From: Candidatus Absconditabacterales bacterium
Lineage (GTDB): Bacteria; Patescibacteriota; Gracilibacteria; Absconditabacterales; Absconditicoccaceae
Assembly: GCA_025057375.1 (NCBI GenBank)
Contig: JANWWO010000005.1
Location: 24,949 to 88,948 of the forward strand
Direction of reading: 5' to 3'
Length of the DNA stretch: 64,000 nucleotides
Shown: positions 1 through 11,021 of the stretch, piece by piece
How the letters are laid out: the number at the start of each line of letters is the position of its first letter
Position numbering within the stretch: the first letter of the stretch is position 1
Notes under the pieces: generated by a model
Database searches by the model: none
What the model was told of the DNA's origin: nothing
What the model saw: the letters and a program-made list of their open reading frames with translations, nothing else
Program-made: the position numbers and the translations under genes

Positions 1-557
1 CAGGGACAAATACAAGGCTCAATGGTGTTGAAATAGCTGATCAGATTTATAGCCAAGTTTTGTATCCTTTTCTCAAGCTTGGTATTTATCTGGTTATTGG
101 TGTCTTGTTTTTGGTTGTAATTGTCAAAAGTTATAAATTTGTGACTAATGATGAAGATACGAATACACAAACAACGATCAACGCTATTATCGGAAATATT
201 CTTGGAATTCTTTTGATTTTGGGGTCCAAAGAAATTGTCGAAGCTGTGTATGGAAGAAGAGATGCCATTAAGACACAATTTGCGAATGTTAGTGAGATTT
301 GATGAGCATTGCTTGCGTGAAGAGCCAATATACCCATATACTTTCAATTTATTAATTGGTTGATAGGATTGATTGTCGTAGCAATTTTGGTGTTTCTCTT
401 GATCCAATGATTCAAACTTCTTTTCAATCCTGAAAGTGATGAAAGTATTGATGAGACCAAAAAGTATCTCTTGTATGCGACATTGGGTGTATTTGTGATT
501 GGGGCATGTTATGTAATTGTTAATGCGCTTATCGTTTCCGGTACGAAACCTTTGTAG
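1..557 (+). CDS. Membrane protein, 5'-partial; possible VirB2/TrbC-like
   Basis: The reading frame is already open at the window edge and ends at TAG 555-557. Three in-frame UGA codons are read as Gly. The visible ~184 residues hold about four hydrophobic segments: one near GIYLVIGVLFLVVIV, one at INAIIGNILGILLILG, one after NWLIGLIVVAILVFLL, and one at the end. Short charged loops such as NDEDTNT and NPESDESIDE separate them. The arrangement resembles the small multi-span TrbC/VirB2-like proteins common in CPR genomes, one of which lies at 11022-11447, but no diagnostic motif is visible. The true start is upstream of the window. A GH26 gene follows after 75 bases on the same strand. Confidence 0.75.
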
Positions 558-632
558 ATCAACGAAACATCTTGTAATGATAAAAAAAATTGGTATATCG
601 ATGATGCCAGTTTTTTTATTTTTTTTGTCTTA

Positions 633-1892
633 ATGTGCTTGGTGATATTGGTGATGTTGATCCTATGTATGGGTACGATTTCTGCTCAATGATTTGTTCT
701 TGGAATCAAGTCACATGATAATACCTGGGACAATATTCACCGTCTCCATACCTATTATCTGACCGGAGAAACTCTCCCTTTGTATAGCTTTTTTTTTGAT
801 ACGTGGGATGATGTGAGTGAAGCAACGATCCAGCAAGCAATGGATTGACTCCCACAAGGGACGGTGTTTCATATTTCGTTGACGCCACGTACGCATACGG
901 CACGTCAGATTATGGCATGATCATTTGATGCTCAGTATCTTCGTTTTTTTCGTTGGGTAAAAGAAAGACCGACTTTGCATGTGATGTTTAGGACGATGCA
1001 TGAGATGAATGGATGACGATACCCCTGGGGTTCAGATCCACACTCTTTTCGTCGTGCATGGCATCGTATGAGATTGCTTGCTCAGCATGTCTGACTGACT
1101 TCGTCTCAGATCCAATTTGTTTTTTCCTTCAATCACCGAGATGCTCCCACGAATGATGAGACACCCTCAAAAGCATCGCCATTGTTTTTTTGTGATCTCT
1201 TGACCAAACAAAGAACGGGATGTTTTACCTTTGAGGATTATTATCCAGGATCGACGTTGGTTGATATTGTTGGGTTATCATTTTATAATCGAGGTAAGGC
1301 AGCCTATGATAGACAATGGTTGAGTGCACAACAGATTCTCACCAATCCTCGTTGGAACACACTTACAAGGGCTCTATCGTTTGGCAAACCTCTTATTTTT
1401 GATGAGGTAGGAACGAGTGCGGTGTGGTATCGTTCTTCATTTAATGCTCAGCTCTCAAGACATGTTTTTCTCACTGAGTATAAAAGAAAAAATGAACGAC
1501 TGTATGATCGAGCGCGTCGAACATCCCAACAATCTGGTGTTTTGGGTGCAATTTATTTTAATGCTGATTTTACCCAAGGATTATCAACTGCTATTTCAGG
1601 AGAAGCTGATCGAGCTGTTATCAACGTTGATACTGGTAAAAGATATCATGCATTTGATGATATTCTCACCCGAACAAATAACGCAGATGATCGTGAACGT
1701 TTGGCAAGACTATTTGGTAAACATGCGATTTTTTTGCAGGGGAAGTGGTGGATAGTAACGAGACAAGAATTTGGGATGTTGGCAGCACTACAGAAAAAAA
1801 TGACTGACAGACAGTCATGGTGATGACTGTATCGTGACGATCTTCCTCCTTTGATCAAGCGTTTTTTGCTGGAGCATCATGTTCTGAAATAA
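633..1892 (+). CDS. Secreted glycoside hydrolase family 26 (beta-mannanase-like)
   Basis: 419 residues, ending at TAA 1890-1892. A signal peptide is visible (hydrophobic stretch ending in TISAQ, residues 1-19), so the protein is exported. The GH26 hallmark HEMNGGRYPWG places the acid/base Glu near residue 124; its second Gly is a UGA codon, so the motif exists only under code 25. The nucleophile region IFDEVGTSA places the second Glu near residue 258. GH26 enzymes cleave beta-1,4-mannans and some mixed-linkage glucans by a retaining mechanism; substrate cannot be told from sequence here. ATG 633 is chosen because it begins the signal peptide; the frame stays open upstream without another good start. 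It may act on host or biofilm polysaccharide (inference). Confidence 0.85.
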
Positions 1893-1929
1893 ATGACAGA
1901 CGTCACGTTTTGTCAGTCTAATGATGTTT

Positions 1930-2685
1930 TTATCCCAATATATCTCCGATTTTCATCGACCAAGGAGCTGGAGTAATGCGACTGACAACTGATAATGCTT
2001 TGTTGATGCGTCAAGGAATAATCAGTCTTTTCCCTTCCATCAGTCATGTTCGTCCTGCGGTGATGACTTCGTCACAGTCCATTGCTATCTTGAATATCAA
2101 TGAGTCTTTGAGTCCTGCTCTTTCTGCAAAAGCCGTTTTGGTTGGACCAGGGCAGAGGCAGGATACAGTGATTCCAAACTTTTTGCAATGATAATGGAGT
2201 GAATTGGAGAGTGAAATGACAAAACTTTTGGTAGCAGCGTAGACATCCATACTGGGGAGTGGTTGGAATCATGCGATAGAGGCAACGGTCAGAATTCTTC
2301 CTGATTTTTTTGTTTTCATGATGGATGCTGTATGATGAACAAGCCTTGTCAATGCTATCATATTGACATTCATGAGTGCTTCGATATCTTTTCGAGCATG
2401 ATCAAGCATACAGCCGTTGAGCCCAAATTCTGCATTGGCGATAAGAAGAGAAATATCATGGGTAGTGATGAGATCGCACAATGTGCTGCATCATTCAGTA
2501 GTCGAGAGGTCTGCACTGATGATAGTAAATGTTTGGTGTGGAAATTGTGTCGAAAGATCGGCTTTGAGTCATTCAAGTGTCTCTGTTTGTCTTCCTGTGA
2601 GGATAAGGTTATATCATTGACTAGCAGCATGATGAGCAAATGCAAGTCCAAGACCGCTTGATGCTCCTGTAATAAGACATGTCAT
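1930..2685 (-). CDS. Short-chain dehydrogenase/reductase (SDR)
   Basis: 251 residues, from ATG to TAA, with five or more UGA-Gly codons. The N-terminus carries the classical SDR cofactor loop TGASSGLG (about residues 7-14). A weakened NAG-type motif (ANAEFG) follows, then the catalytic Ser in VASIAG and YAATK with Tyr149 and Lys153. This is a complete Ser-Tyr-Lys catalytic set on a Rossmann fold, so an NAD(P)-dependent oxidoreductase of the classical SDR type is well supported. The substrate cannot be named. It is divergent from the polyprenyl synthase gene at 2914; about 230 AT-rich bases between them must hold both promoters. Confidence 0.88.
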
Positions 2686-2913
2686 AGAAGTGGATCAAAA
2701 ATAAAAGTATATATATTATATTGATTTTTTTTTATTAGTCAAAAAAAACGAATATAGAGATGAAGAAGATATATCGTGGATGATCCTACAGTGGGATCGA
2801 CCGATGATAACGTAGTGTTGTTGTTTTCGCACTATGCTTATTTATTCTTGTTTTTTTGAAAAAAATCACTACCACCGTTCTTGTGGTGTGTGTTTTTATT
2901 TTTTTTTGGGCTG

Positions 2914-3966
2914 ATGCTATCTCTTCTCGCGTTCAAAGAGGTTTTTGATGAGCGTTTTGGACGTGTGCTTACAGATTATACTGAACGTGTGAGCCATCGT
3001 GCATGATGATATCTCAAAGTTATGAGTTATCTTGACCATGCTAATCATATTGCATTGTGAGGTGGGAAACGTTTAAGACCCTATTTAGCGTATTGTGCTC
3101 ATTATGCGTATGGAGGGAATCAAGCACTGAGTATTGATGTCGGTATTGGATTGGAAATGATTCATGCTTTGGCATTGATGCTTGATGATATTGCAGATGG
3201 TGCATCAACGAGACATCATCATCAAACTCTCCATACCAAACTCTTGGATCAGGGCATAGCAAAAGAACAGGCATATATACAAACAGCACTTGTATCAGAT
3301 TTTTATTATCATCGAGTGTTTTCTCATTTGATGACGATATGTGAGATGTATCCATCGTTTCCCCTTGCTTATGTACAGCGTGAATTTCATACATTGCTAG
3401 ATGAGGTTTTGCTTGGAGAAATGATTGATATCGATATGCAGTGACGTTTGGACGCAACGATCGATCATATTCGTCTCAAAGATCATCTTAAAACTTCATC
3501 ATATACTTGTATTAGACCGTTATTGATTGGAGCCTTAGCAGCAAAGCCACAGATAAGTCAGAAGGATCGTGATCATATGTATGCATTGTGATGTGCTCTT
3601 GGAGCTGCCTATCAAATCGCTGATGACCTCGGTGATCTGACCTGATTGCATAAAGATAAACCCGTATGGTCTGATATTCAAGAATGACAACAAAATATGA
3701 TTACTGTCAAAGTCCTAGAGTTGTGATCCTCAAGACTTCAATCAATGCGATCAAGACTATTGGGTCAGAAAGATGTGGTCCATCACGAATACAGAAAACT
3801 TTATGAACAACTTAAGGAAGAACACATTCTCCATGCTGTCTATGAGGAAGGAATCACGTATCTTGATGATGTGGAGATGCATCTGCATCAGCTCGATCGA
3901 CCAGATGCTGTGCGTGCTCGTATGATGGAGTTGGTTGGATTAATAAAGAAAAGAATGCACATTTAG
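2914..3966 (+). CDS. Polyprenyl diphosphate synthase (trans-isoprenyl type)
   Basis: 350 residues, ATG to TAG. The protein condenses isopentenyl diphosphate onto an allylic primer to make a longer prenyl diphosphate for quinone, carotenoid or lipid-carrier synthesis. Family signatures in order: GGGKRLRP near residue 50, the first Asp-rich motif DDIAD at 91-95, and the second motif DDLGD at 237-241. The GGG contains a UGA codon, and there are further UGA-Gly codons later. The residues after the first motif (GASTRHHHQT) replace the usual RRG pattern but keep the Arg. Chain length cannot be inferred safely. Its stop lies two bases from the convergent stop of the DUF456 gene. Confidence 0.9.
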
Positions 3967-3967
3967 T

Positions 3968-4453
3968 TTACCGTCGTTGCAGTATCCATTGCCATCGGTC
4001 GTTGGCATATCGAAGGATAGAAACAAATTTTACTCCAATTGTTAGGAGAAATCAGATGCTTGCTCCGATGCTCGCTTGTAGAGCATTTTTTCGTTTTTGC
4101 GTATACAGTAACTCTCCGAGAAATGATCAGAGGATTGGTCCGAGGAGGATTCCTATTGGTCCTAAAAACATACCGCCAAAGGAACCAAGTATTCATCCCC
4201 ACTGACTTCGTGAACTTCATCACCATTGTTTGGTTGTGATGATAGGTGCAAGAGCATCTGCAATGAGGGTAATGATCAAGAGTCATGATCGTCGGATATA
4301 TTGTTTGAGGTCTGGTGGGTAATCAGATAATTCGAGTAGATATAACGAGATATAAGCGATCAAGACACCAGGAACAACCGGCACAAATGCACCGACACAT
4401 CCTATGATCAATGCTATTGCTATGATGATTGCGATGATGATTTCTCCTTCCAT
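3968..4453 (-). CDS. DUF456 family membrane protein
   Basis: 161 residues, ATG to TAA, with several UGA-Gly codons. It begins with a long hydrophobic segment, then GAFVPVVPGVLIAY, a short loop with a DY pair, and a second hydrophobic region. The Gly-rich stretch QWGGILGSFGGMFLGPIGI and the following ILGSFLGEL match the DUF456 pattern of small bacterial inner-membrane proteins with glycine-zipper helices. Function of the family is unknown. Many of the glycines in the conserved part are UGA codons, so the gene is invisible under the standard code. It is convergent with the polyprenyl synthase gene. Confidence 0.8.
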
Positions 4454-4567
4454 GATGAGTACAAAAAAAACTAAACAATCTATATCTACTTAATCTTGCA
4501 ATTGCCCTACAAATAGCTATGATGATGTTTGGATAGTGTGAGTGTTGTTTTTATTTTTTGATTATGA

Positions 4568-5182
4568 ATGCAAGGAGATCTGTTGTTATTTGGATGACTT
4601 GGTATTGCCTTGGTTTTGGGGACGATGTCCGCTTTGTTGGGGCCTGATAAACTTCTCAAACTGGTACTTGGGAATATTGTTTTTATGTTTTTTATTCTTG
4701 TCCTCAACGCAACAGCATCATTTATTTATGATTCTTTAGATGATTATCAAGCAACATTGCCGGTAGACCAGCGTGATAAGGGAACCACGATCCAAGCAGT
4801 CGTCTCCTCTATTCCTCTTACATTGGGATTGGTGTTGTATTCATTGTTTTTGTTTTTGATGTTTACCAAGGTTGGGCAGTTTATCACCTTGCCACGTGAT
4901 GGGTTGCTATATCCTGTTAGTCATATTGTCCTTATCCCGCTCACGATTATCTGATTTGTGTTGGTGTTGGTCACAATTGTGATGGGGGTCGATGCTCTCA
5001 TATATCCTGCTATGAAACAAACCGCAAGTGTCTTGGGAGGGACAGGCTTGACTCGACTATTGCGTTGGTTTCCCCTTGTGTTGTTAGGACATACTATAGC
5101 AGTGGTTACATTGACGTATCATTGTGTGAGGAAGTGAGGTGGAGGAGCGTCATATGATGATGTATTTGAGAATGAAGGCTAG
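4568..5182 (+). CDS. Multi-span membrane protein of unknown function
   Basis: 204 residues, ATG to TAG. I do not recognise the family. At least four hydrophobic segments are visible: residues ~5-20, ~30-45 (NIVFMFFILVLNATA), ~75-100 (LTLGLVLYSLFLFLMF) and ~115-140. A fifth sits near the C-terminus before a polar tail (GGGGASYDDVFENEG). UGA-Gly codons occur at residues ~10, ~130 and ~190. The stop TAG 5180-5182 interlocks with the stop of the convergent PAP2 gene in the palindrome CTAG. Confidence 0.75.
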
Positions 5183-5859
5183 GATGTTTTTTTTACAATC
5201 AGTGTCTGTCCTGTCTTATATAAGCGCGTCCATAGAGAATGAAGGAGAGGATAGAGATGATGACTGAGCCATGGATGAAGAAAAAAGATGAGAACTGACC
5301 CACATAATGCTGCGATGAATCATCAGACAATGTCTGTTGGTCGATGGAGATGAATTGCAATTCTACTGACACTCGTGAGAAGCCCACCACCAAACCGTAG
5401 CCATCATCGTCTTATCATTGGTATATTCTGTGTTTGATACGCTAGCAAAAGACAACTTATCCCAAATGCAAAGCTTACTGTTGCGTGATCTGAGGGGAAC
5501 GATGTTGAAGGTAGATAATCATGAAGAATACTTTCTGTCATATTGCGGTCAGTATGAGTCCAGATTGGCCTTTGTTTCGTTGCAAACAATTGCGTGATGA
5601 TGGTGATCATCATTGAACATAGGACGGAGAAGAAGATCGTCAGTGCTTGGTTTTTTTTATTGTCTGATGATACTGTCCAGTTTGTCCATCCATCCCAGAG
5701 ATACCATCGTACCAAAAAAATCGGATAGCCAAACACGACGATATCTGCCGTGATGCCAAGAGTGCTTGCGATGATGGGATGTGTATCAGGCAAGGAGGAG
5801 AGCAAAGCAGCTAGGGAGCGTCATCGATCTGGCTCGGTATCGAATCGGGACATGGGCAT
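5179..5859 (-). CDS. PAP2 superfamily phosphatase (membrane)
   Basis: 226 residues, ATG to TAG. Several transmembrane segments carry the PAP2/phosphatidic acid phosphatase motifs: KQRP (a shortened first motif), SFPSDHA (second motif, with Asp in place of the usual Gly), and SRIAIHLHRPTD (third motif, S-R-x5-H-x3-D complete). The first and third motifs fall in separate standard-code fragments and join only with UGA read as Gly. The enzyme would remove phosphate from a lipid phosphate such as undecaprenyl diphosphate or phosphatidic acid at the membrane. The substrate is not determined. The second ATG (5853) is an equally possible start. Confidence 0.87.
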
Positions 5860-5978
5860 TAGTCTATAAAAAATAAAGACGTAATAGATGTATGATGATA
5901 TTTTTGCGCAGACAAGATAAGCGACTAGGGAGCGGAAACCGGTGTGTTCTGAGGGTGGTGTAGATACTCTTGATACAA

Positions 5979-6359
5979 TTAGAGATAGTGCTTGTTTGAG
6001 GATGAGTCGAGGATCATTTCTAGTTGAGTCCTAAAAGCTTGTATGACGGGGAGGTCGTTGTTAGATATTTTTTCGTTCGGAATTGCACTAATGACAAGCG
6101 TAAGAAGTGTGGCAATTTCTTCTTGATTATTTGTATCAAGTTGATCTTGTATTTTATCTATCAATCTTTTTTCTGTGTCTCTATTTAGATTGAGGACGTA
6201 TACTAATATTTGACAAACTGCTTTGAGCAGAGCCACCTGCTGGCTTAATTTTTGATACTGCTCCGGATTGTCATGATATGCTCTAAAAAAGACTTCTCGC
6301 ATTTTTGAATATGCCATTACACAAAGAAAAAGTAAAAAATATTTTTTATGCTTGATCAT
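5979..6359 (-). CDS. Small protein with N-terminal hydrophobic segment, unknown
   Basis: 126 residues, ATG to TAA, no in-frame UGA. The first ~16 residues (MIKHKKYFLLFLCVMA) look like a signal or anchor segment. The rest is predicted mostly helical and polar (EQYQKLSQQVALLKAV, EKRLIDKIQDQLDTNNQEE). The family is not recognised. Its start overlaps the 3' end of rsmA by 14 bases, so it probably belongs to the ligA-rsmA transcription unit. An internal start at the MAYSK methionine would remove the hydrophobic segment. Confidence 0.65.
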   Translation of the reverse strand: MIKHKKYFLLFLCVMAYSKMREVFFRAYHDNPEQYQKLSQQVALLKAVCQILVYVLNLNRDTEKRLIDKIQDQLDTNNQEEIATLLTLVISAIPNEKISNNDLPVIQAFRTQLEMILDSSSNKHYL

Positions 6360-7194
6360 GATTATGTCTGTGTTGAGAACATGTGTTGTCGATTATGTAT
6401 GCAATAGTTTGTATGTCATTCCAGGATAGTTCTTCAATTCTCTTCTCTACTATCCTAGGATCCCATGATGACCGATCAAGTCACGCCTTTCTTGCATTGG
6501 CGCGGATTGTTTTGCGTTTTGCATGACTCAGTTTGGTAATAAGATCATAGATTATTGGTGTCACTCGTTTTTGTTGTTGGTTGGGCGGAAGCGGTGTCAT
6601 CGTAATGACGCTTGATTGGACTTTGGGTGGGGGAGTAAATGCCAAGGGCGGAACATGGAGCGTTTTGGTAATATGCATTATTGCTGTTAGTTTTCGCCAT
6701 AAAAATGACTTTTTTTTTGCATTCGTGACGATTTTTTCCGTGACATCATCTTGGATCAAAAAGATGCATCAGGCAACAGTAGGTAATGCATATTTGATTA
6801 AAAGGGGAGAGGTAATATAATAGGGGAGATTACCTATGATGAGTGTTTTTGTTCGATCAATGTCTCGTTGGTTTTGGAGTTTGTCCATATCGAGGTCAAG
6901 AGCGTTGTGATGAAGAAGAACTTTTTTCATTGATGGAATGATTGTTTCAATGGTGCTAGTGTGATGATCCCAGTGGTGTGTCTTGGTTAGATGGGTAATC
7001 ATGTTTTGATCCAGTTCACAGGCACAAAAACGTGGCGTAATATCGTGGATCAGATCAGTCAATGATCATTTTCCTGGTCAAATTTCTATCAGAGTAGAAA
7101 TATTCTGACTGACACAGAATATATGGATATGATTAGCAATTGCAAGACGAATTGTGGTATCTGTCAAGAGATGTTGTCAAAGATACGCTGGCAT
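6346..7194 (-). CDS. rsmA: 16S rRNA dimethyladenosine transferase RsmA/KsgA
   Basis: 282 residues, ATG to TAA. The enzyme dimethylates two adjacent adenines near the 3' end of 16S rRNA during small-subunit assembly. The start MPAYLGQHLL matches the family's typical LGQHFL opening. The SAM-binding motif EIGPGKGSLT follows near residue 37, with two Gly encoded by UGA, and the catalytic NLPYY begins at Asn122. The C-terminal helical domain runs to about residue 280 and continues across a UGA codon at 6481-6483. It lies 54 bases downstream of ligA on the same strand, so the two are likely cotranscribed. Confidence 0.94.
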
Positions 7195-7248
7195 AGAAAT
7201 AGTTGGACTAAAACGATGATTATGGCTATCGAGTGATGTGCTAAGTTG

Positions 7249-9453
7249 TTATCAAAAGAGTCAGCCATCATTGGTGGGCTCTGTATCAGACGTTCGTTCC
7301 CCTCGGTCGGGAATCACGGTGTGGACTGTTGTGCTATCTAGAATTATTGTTCCTTGGGTGTGTGCTTGTGTTATTTTGGATCATGGATTGTCGCCACAGA
7401 GGAGATAGGTTGTAGTTTTTTTGAGTGTTTCATCAATGACAAATCCACGTCAAGATAGCCATGATGCTAGCTGTGATCTAGGAAGAGGGAAAGTTCCTGT
7501 GATACAGATACTGCCACGATTGGTCTTTGTTTGGGGTGGGGTAGTGTATGCCCAGTGGCAGCCAAGGAGGGTCAATTCATCGATCCAGTGATGATGTTTG
7601 TGTGCTCGCTGGGGAATTTCTTTCATAGCAACATCACCCAAACCATACAAATTGTGAATCTTATCAGTATTGTCAAGTCGTGTAAACACATCATGTCGTG
7701 TCGTGATTCCTTCGGTATGCATTGCGTGCGCAACAGTTTGTGCCATCGTTTTGCCTAATCAGGGGATGCCCATTGCATGGAGCCGTCTCCAGAGTGGTTG
7801 TGATGTTTTTGTGGCATGACTTGCTGCAACAAGCTGGTCGACTTTTTTATCTCCAAATCATTGGATACGACGGAGGAGGTGTGCATACTCATTGATACGA
7901 AAAAAATCCCACTGACGTTGGCATCGTCCTTGCTTGATTACGACATCAATAATATGTTCTCATCGTCACTGACAATCAAGGCAGTCTTTTGACACAGCAT
8001 GACGAATACGATAGGGGAGCGTCCCTGTGCATTCATCATTGGGACAACGCACAAAGGGTCAGTCGATACGCACAAGTATCCCACAAAAAGTACAATGCGA
8101 AGGTGGGACAATAGACTGTTCTGTCCCATTTCTGCGTTCGGGAATAGGTCAGAGGATATACGGAATGACTTCGCCACTTCTTTGGACCCAGACAGCATCA
8201 CCAAGACGGATATCTTTGGATTTGATTTGCTCTCGGTTATGGAGACTTGCTTGTTTGATGGTAACACCGCTTAGCTCGAGAGGTTCAATTGTTGCGACTG
8301 GTGTCAAAACGCCTGTACGTCCCATTGACCATGTCACTTCTCTGATACGTGATGATGCTTGCGTAGCAGGGAATTTGTAGGCAATTGCTCGTTTAGGATG
8401 ATGAGAAGTGTTGCCTAGGTTTTGACGAAAGTACATTGATGCTATCTTGATCACCAATCCATCACAATCGAAAGGGAGTCAGTCAATGATTTTTTTTGTT
8501 TTAGGATCAAGGCAGCGAGCAATACACTCGTGAGGACTGAGTGTGCCACAGGTTCGCTGGGTGATTATCGGTAGTCACAATCATGCACAGTGAGCAAAAA
8601 CATCATCTGATGATTGACATTGATCGATCAATCAACTTCCCCCATCATCCAGAATATCATAGACTACACAATCAAGGTTTCTTTTTGCAACTTCAGCTGA
8701 GTCAAGAAGTTTGATGCTTCAGGCACACGCATTTCTTGCATTAGCAAAGGGAGGTTCTCCGCGACTAAGTCTTTCGTTGTTGAGCTGTTCAAAACGGTGC
8801 TTGGGCATTACAATCTCGCCACGAAAAACACCCGAGAGTGGTTTGGTGAGTGTGTGAGGGAGTCTTGTGATTGTTTTTGCATTGTTTGTGATATCATCCC
8901 CTTCTTCGCCATTTCCTCTGGTGATGACAGCATCCAAGATACCATTACGATAAACAATCGAAACAGCCAGTCCATCACATTTGGGTTCAATACTATAGCG
9001 TATATCGAGCTTTGTAGGTGTTTGTGTGTCAGATAATGCGTGGGTTGGTATCTTTTTTTCAGCAAGATGTTTGCTGATTAGTTTATCTGTTCTTACAAAA
9101 AAAGCTTTGAGATCGTTGGCATTGTAGGTATTGTCCAAAGAGCGGAGTGGGATAGGATGACGTTTGGTGACAAATCAGTCATTTTTTGTATAATGATCAA
9201 GAAGTTTTTGTGTAGGACTGTTTGGGTGGACAAGATGAGGGAATGTTCTTTCACATTGAACCAAATAGGCGAATAAACGATCGTATTCCCAATCAGCAAT
9301 CAGAGGATTGTTATTTGTGTAATAGGCATGATTATGATAGGCGATGGTATCAATCAATTGTTGTATGGTCATTTGTGGATCAGGAAGCAGGACTGGGTCA
9401 GGATAGTGTTGCATGAGATGATATCGTTCTTCTCGTTCGACAGGCGTATACAT
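7249..9453 (-). CDS. ligA: NAD-dependent DNA ligase LigA
   Basis: 734 residues, ATG to TAA, somewhat longer than the usual ~670. It seals nicks with NAD+ as adenylate donor in replication and repair. Domains in order: the Ia region with NPLIADWEYDRL; the adenylation domain with KCDG (catalytic Lys158), TRGNGEEGDD and GEIVMPKHRFE; the OB fold ending at RSGEVIPYI; a Cys4 zinc finger (CTFCG then CPNDEC); a helix-hairpin-helix region; and a C-terminal BRCT domain beginning SICITGTFPL. More than ten UGA-Gly codons lie in it, splitting it into many fragments under the standard code. The terminator at 9508-9533 isolates it from the upstream gene. Confidence 0.96.
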
Positions 9454-9507
9454 GAGAAATAAAAGAATAAAGCCATTGTCACTATAGTGATTTCGTTTCT
9501 GATTGCA

Positions 9508-9533
9508 ACAAAAAACCATCACAGTGTGATGGT
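9508..9533 (-). terminator. Rho-independent terminator after the fasciclin gene
   Basis: A 9-bp perfect inverted repeat (ACCATCACA at 9515-9523, TGTGATGGT at 9525-9533). On the minus strand it is followed by a run of T. It sits between the stop of the fasciclin-domain gene and the start of ligA. Confidence 0.85.
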
Positions 9534-9566
9534 TTGCTTTGTATCATATGGGTGGGCAATCGTTCT

Positions 9567-10928
9567 TTATTTCATACGATCTATTCTTTTTGTTTTGACT
9601 ACAAATGAACCATTTTCGTATACAAGTTCTTGTGTGGCATCAACATTGGCTGCTTGTTTTGCTGCAAGATAGACAGATGCTGCCTCAATAAGTTTTGCAA
9701 TATCTCATCTCGTGATTGCTTTATCAAGATTTATCATTGTATCGGCAGCGATTCCTTGTGTCAATCATGCATATTTTGCCGTCATGTAATATGCTTGTGC
9801 CCAGTGTGATCCTCCTTCTTCTGGTTCCATCCCACTGATCATTCTGACGAGAACAGTAAGTGCTTGAGCATTGGTAATAGATTCTGTAGGCATAAAACGT
9901 CCATTTGATCCTCTGAACAGTCACAATGCACATGCTTCAGTTACGATACCTGTAAGATCAGCGTGTGCGTGATTGAGATCAGTAAATTGGCATACTGTAG
10001 GAGTAGGTGGAACAGTGTCAGAAATCATTGCTTTGTATGCTCTTGCGAACATTGCTGCAACTTCATCTCTTCTGATATTGTTATTTGCCATAAATGTTTC
10101 TACGGTAGAAAATTTTGTGATACCTTTTGAGGCAATAAATGATACTGCTTGTTGCATATCACGGAGAAGTATTCCTCATGACAATCTTGTCCCACTGATG
10201 ACTGGTGCTCATGTCTGTGTTGTTCCAGTTATAGTTGTCTCCAGAGGATTGATTCATTCTGTGAAAAAAGTATCTCCTGTTATAATGATTCCTGTCATGG
10301 TTGCTGTTCCTGATCAGTTAGTTGTTCCCATTCAGATTGTTCCTGTTTCTGGTCTGATCGATCCGGTCTCGGTCTGTATTATTGTCCCTGTTTGGATAGA
10401 TCCTGTTTGTGTCAATGATGCAAGCACGCTTGTTGGGATAAGGACAGAATCAATTGTATGAATGACACCATTTGATGTATCGATATCTGCGTGAAGGACA
10501 CGAGTAGTTGTATTAAGACGAACATCGTTTCCTGAGAGTGTGATTGTCAATGATGTTCCTTGGAGTGTTTCTGCTACATCGCCATTTTTGAGAGATGATG
10601 ACAGAATCTGTCCTTGGATAATATGGTAAAGAAGAATTTGGATCAATGCTCATGATCATGCATCGCTTGTCAAGAATGCAATTGTCTGTGGATCAAGTTT
10701 TTCGAATGCACTGTTGACAGGAACAAATACAGTAAGTTCTCATGTTCCGTTGAGTGTTTGAGCCAATCATGCACGGTTGATGAGTGAAACAACTGTCGAA
10801 AAATCAGTATTTCCTGAAGCGAGAGAAAGGATTGTAGCTCCTGTTGCTGTTTGTGTACTTGTTACTGCTTGTGCAAATGATACAGCTGTCATAGCTGTGA
10901 TCAGACAGAGAGATAAAAATTTGGTCAT
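9567..10928 (-). CDS. Secreted fasciclin (FAS1) protein with SLH-like region
   Basis: 453 residues, ATG to TAA. An N-terminal signal peptide (MTKFLSLCLITAMTAVSFAQA) is followed by a FAS1 adhesion domain (about residues 25-170) containing VFVPVNSAF, LLYHIIQGQI and VIHTIDSVLIP, all typical of FAS1. A Thr/Gly-rich linker (about 175-260) leads to a C-terminal region with two repeats resembling S-layer homology segments (RRDEVAAMFARAYKA and a later ITRWDIAKLIEAA-like stretch, with Trp read as Gly where UGA occurs). Such proteins usually sit on the cell surface and mediate attachment. Strong terminators lie on both sides, so it is likely monocistronic. Confidence 0.88.
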
Positions 10929-10940
10929 AATTTTTTTGTA

Positions 10941-10972
10941 AAATAAAAAGCCTACACTGGAAAGTAGTAGGC
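10941..10972 (-). terminator. Rho-independent terminator after the pilin-like gene
   Basis: Inverted repeat GCCTACACT (10950-10958) and AGTAGTAGGC (10963-10972), followed on the minus strand by an AT-rich T tract. It lies between the stop of the pilin-like gene and the start of the fasciclin gene. Confidence 0.8.
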
Positions 10973-11021
10973 GTTACTATACAAATTTTTCTCTTATTTG
11001 CAAGAAGAAATTCGACAGTTT

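Noticed and set aside
1182..1823. A separate 213-residue protein
   Set aside because: It is the C-terminal half of the GH26 enzyme; the apparent start and stop are a UUG Leu codon and a UGA Gly codon.
2332..2661. Plus-strand 109-residue frame
   Set aside because: It is antisense to the SDR gene, whose motifs and UGA-Gly positions are clear on the other strand.
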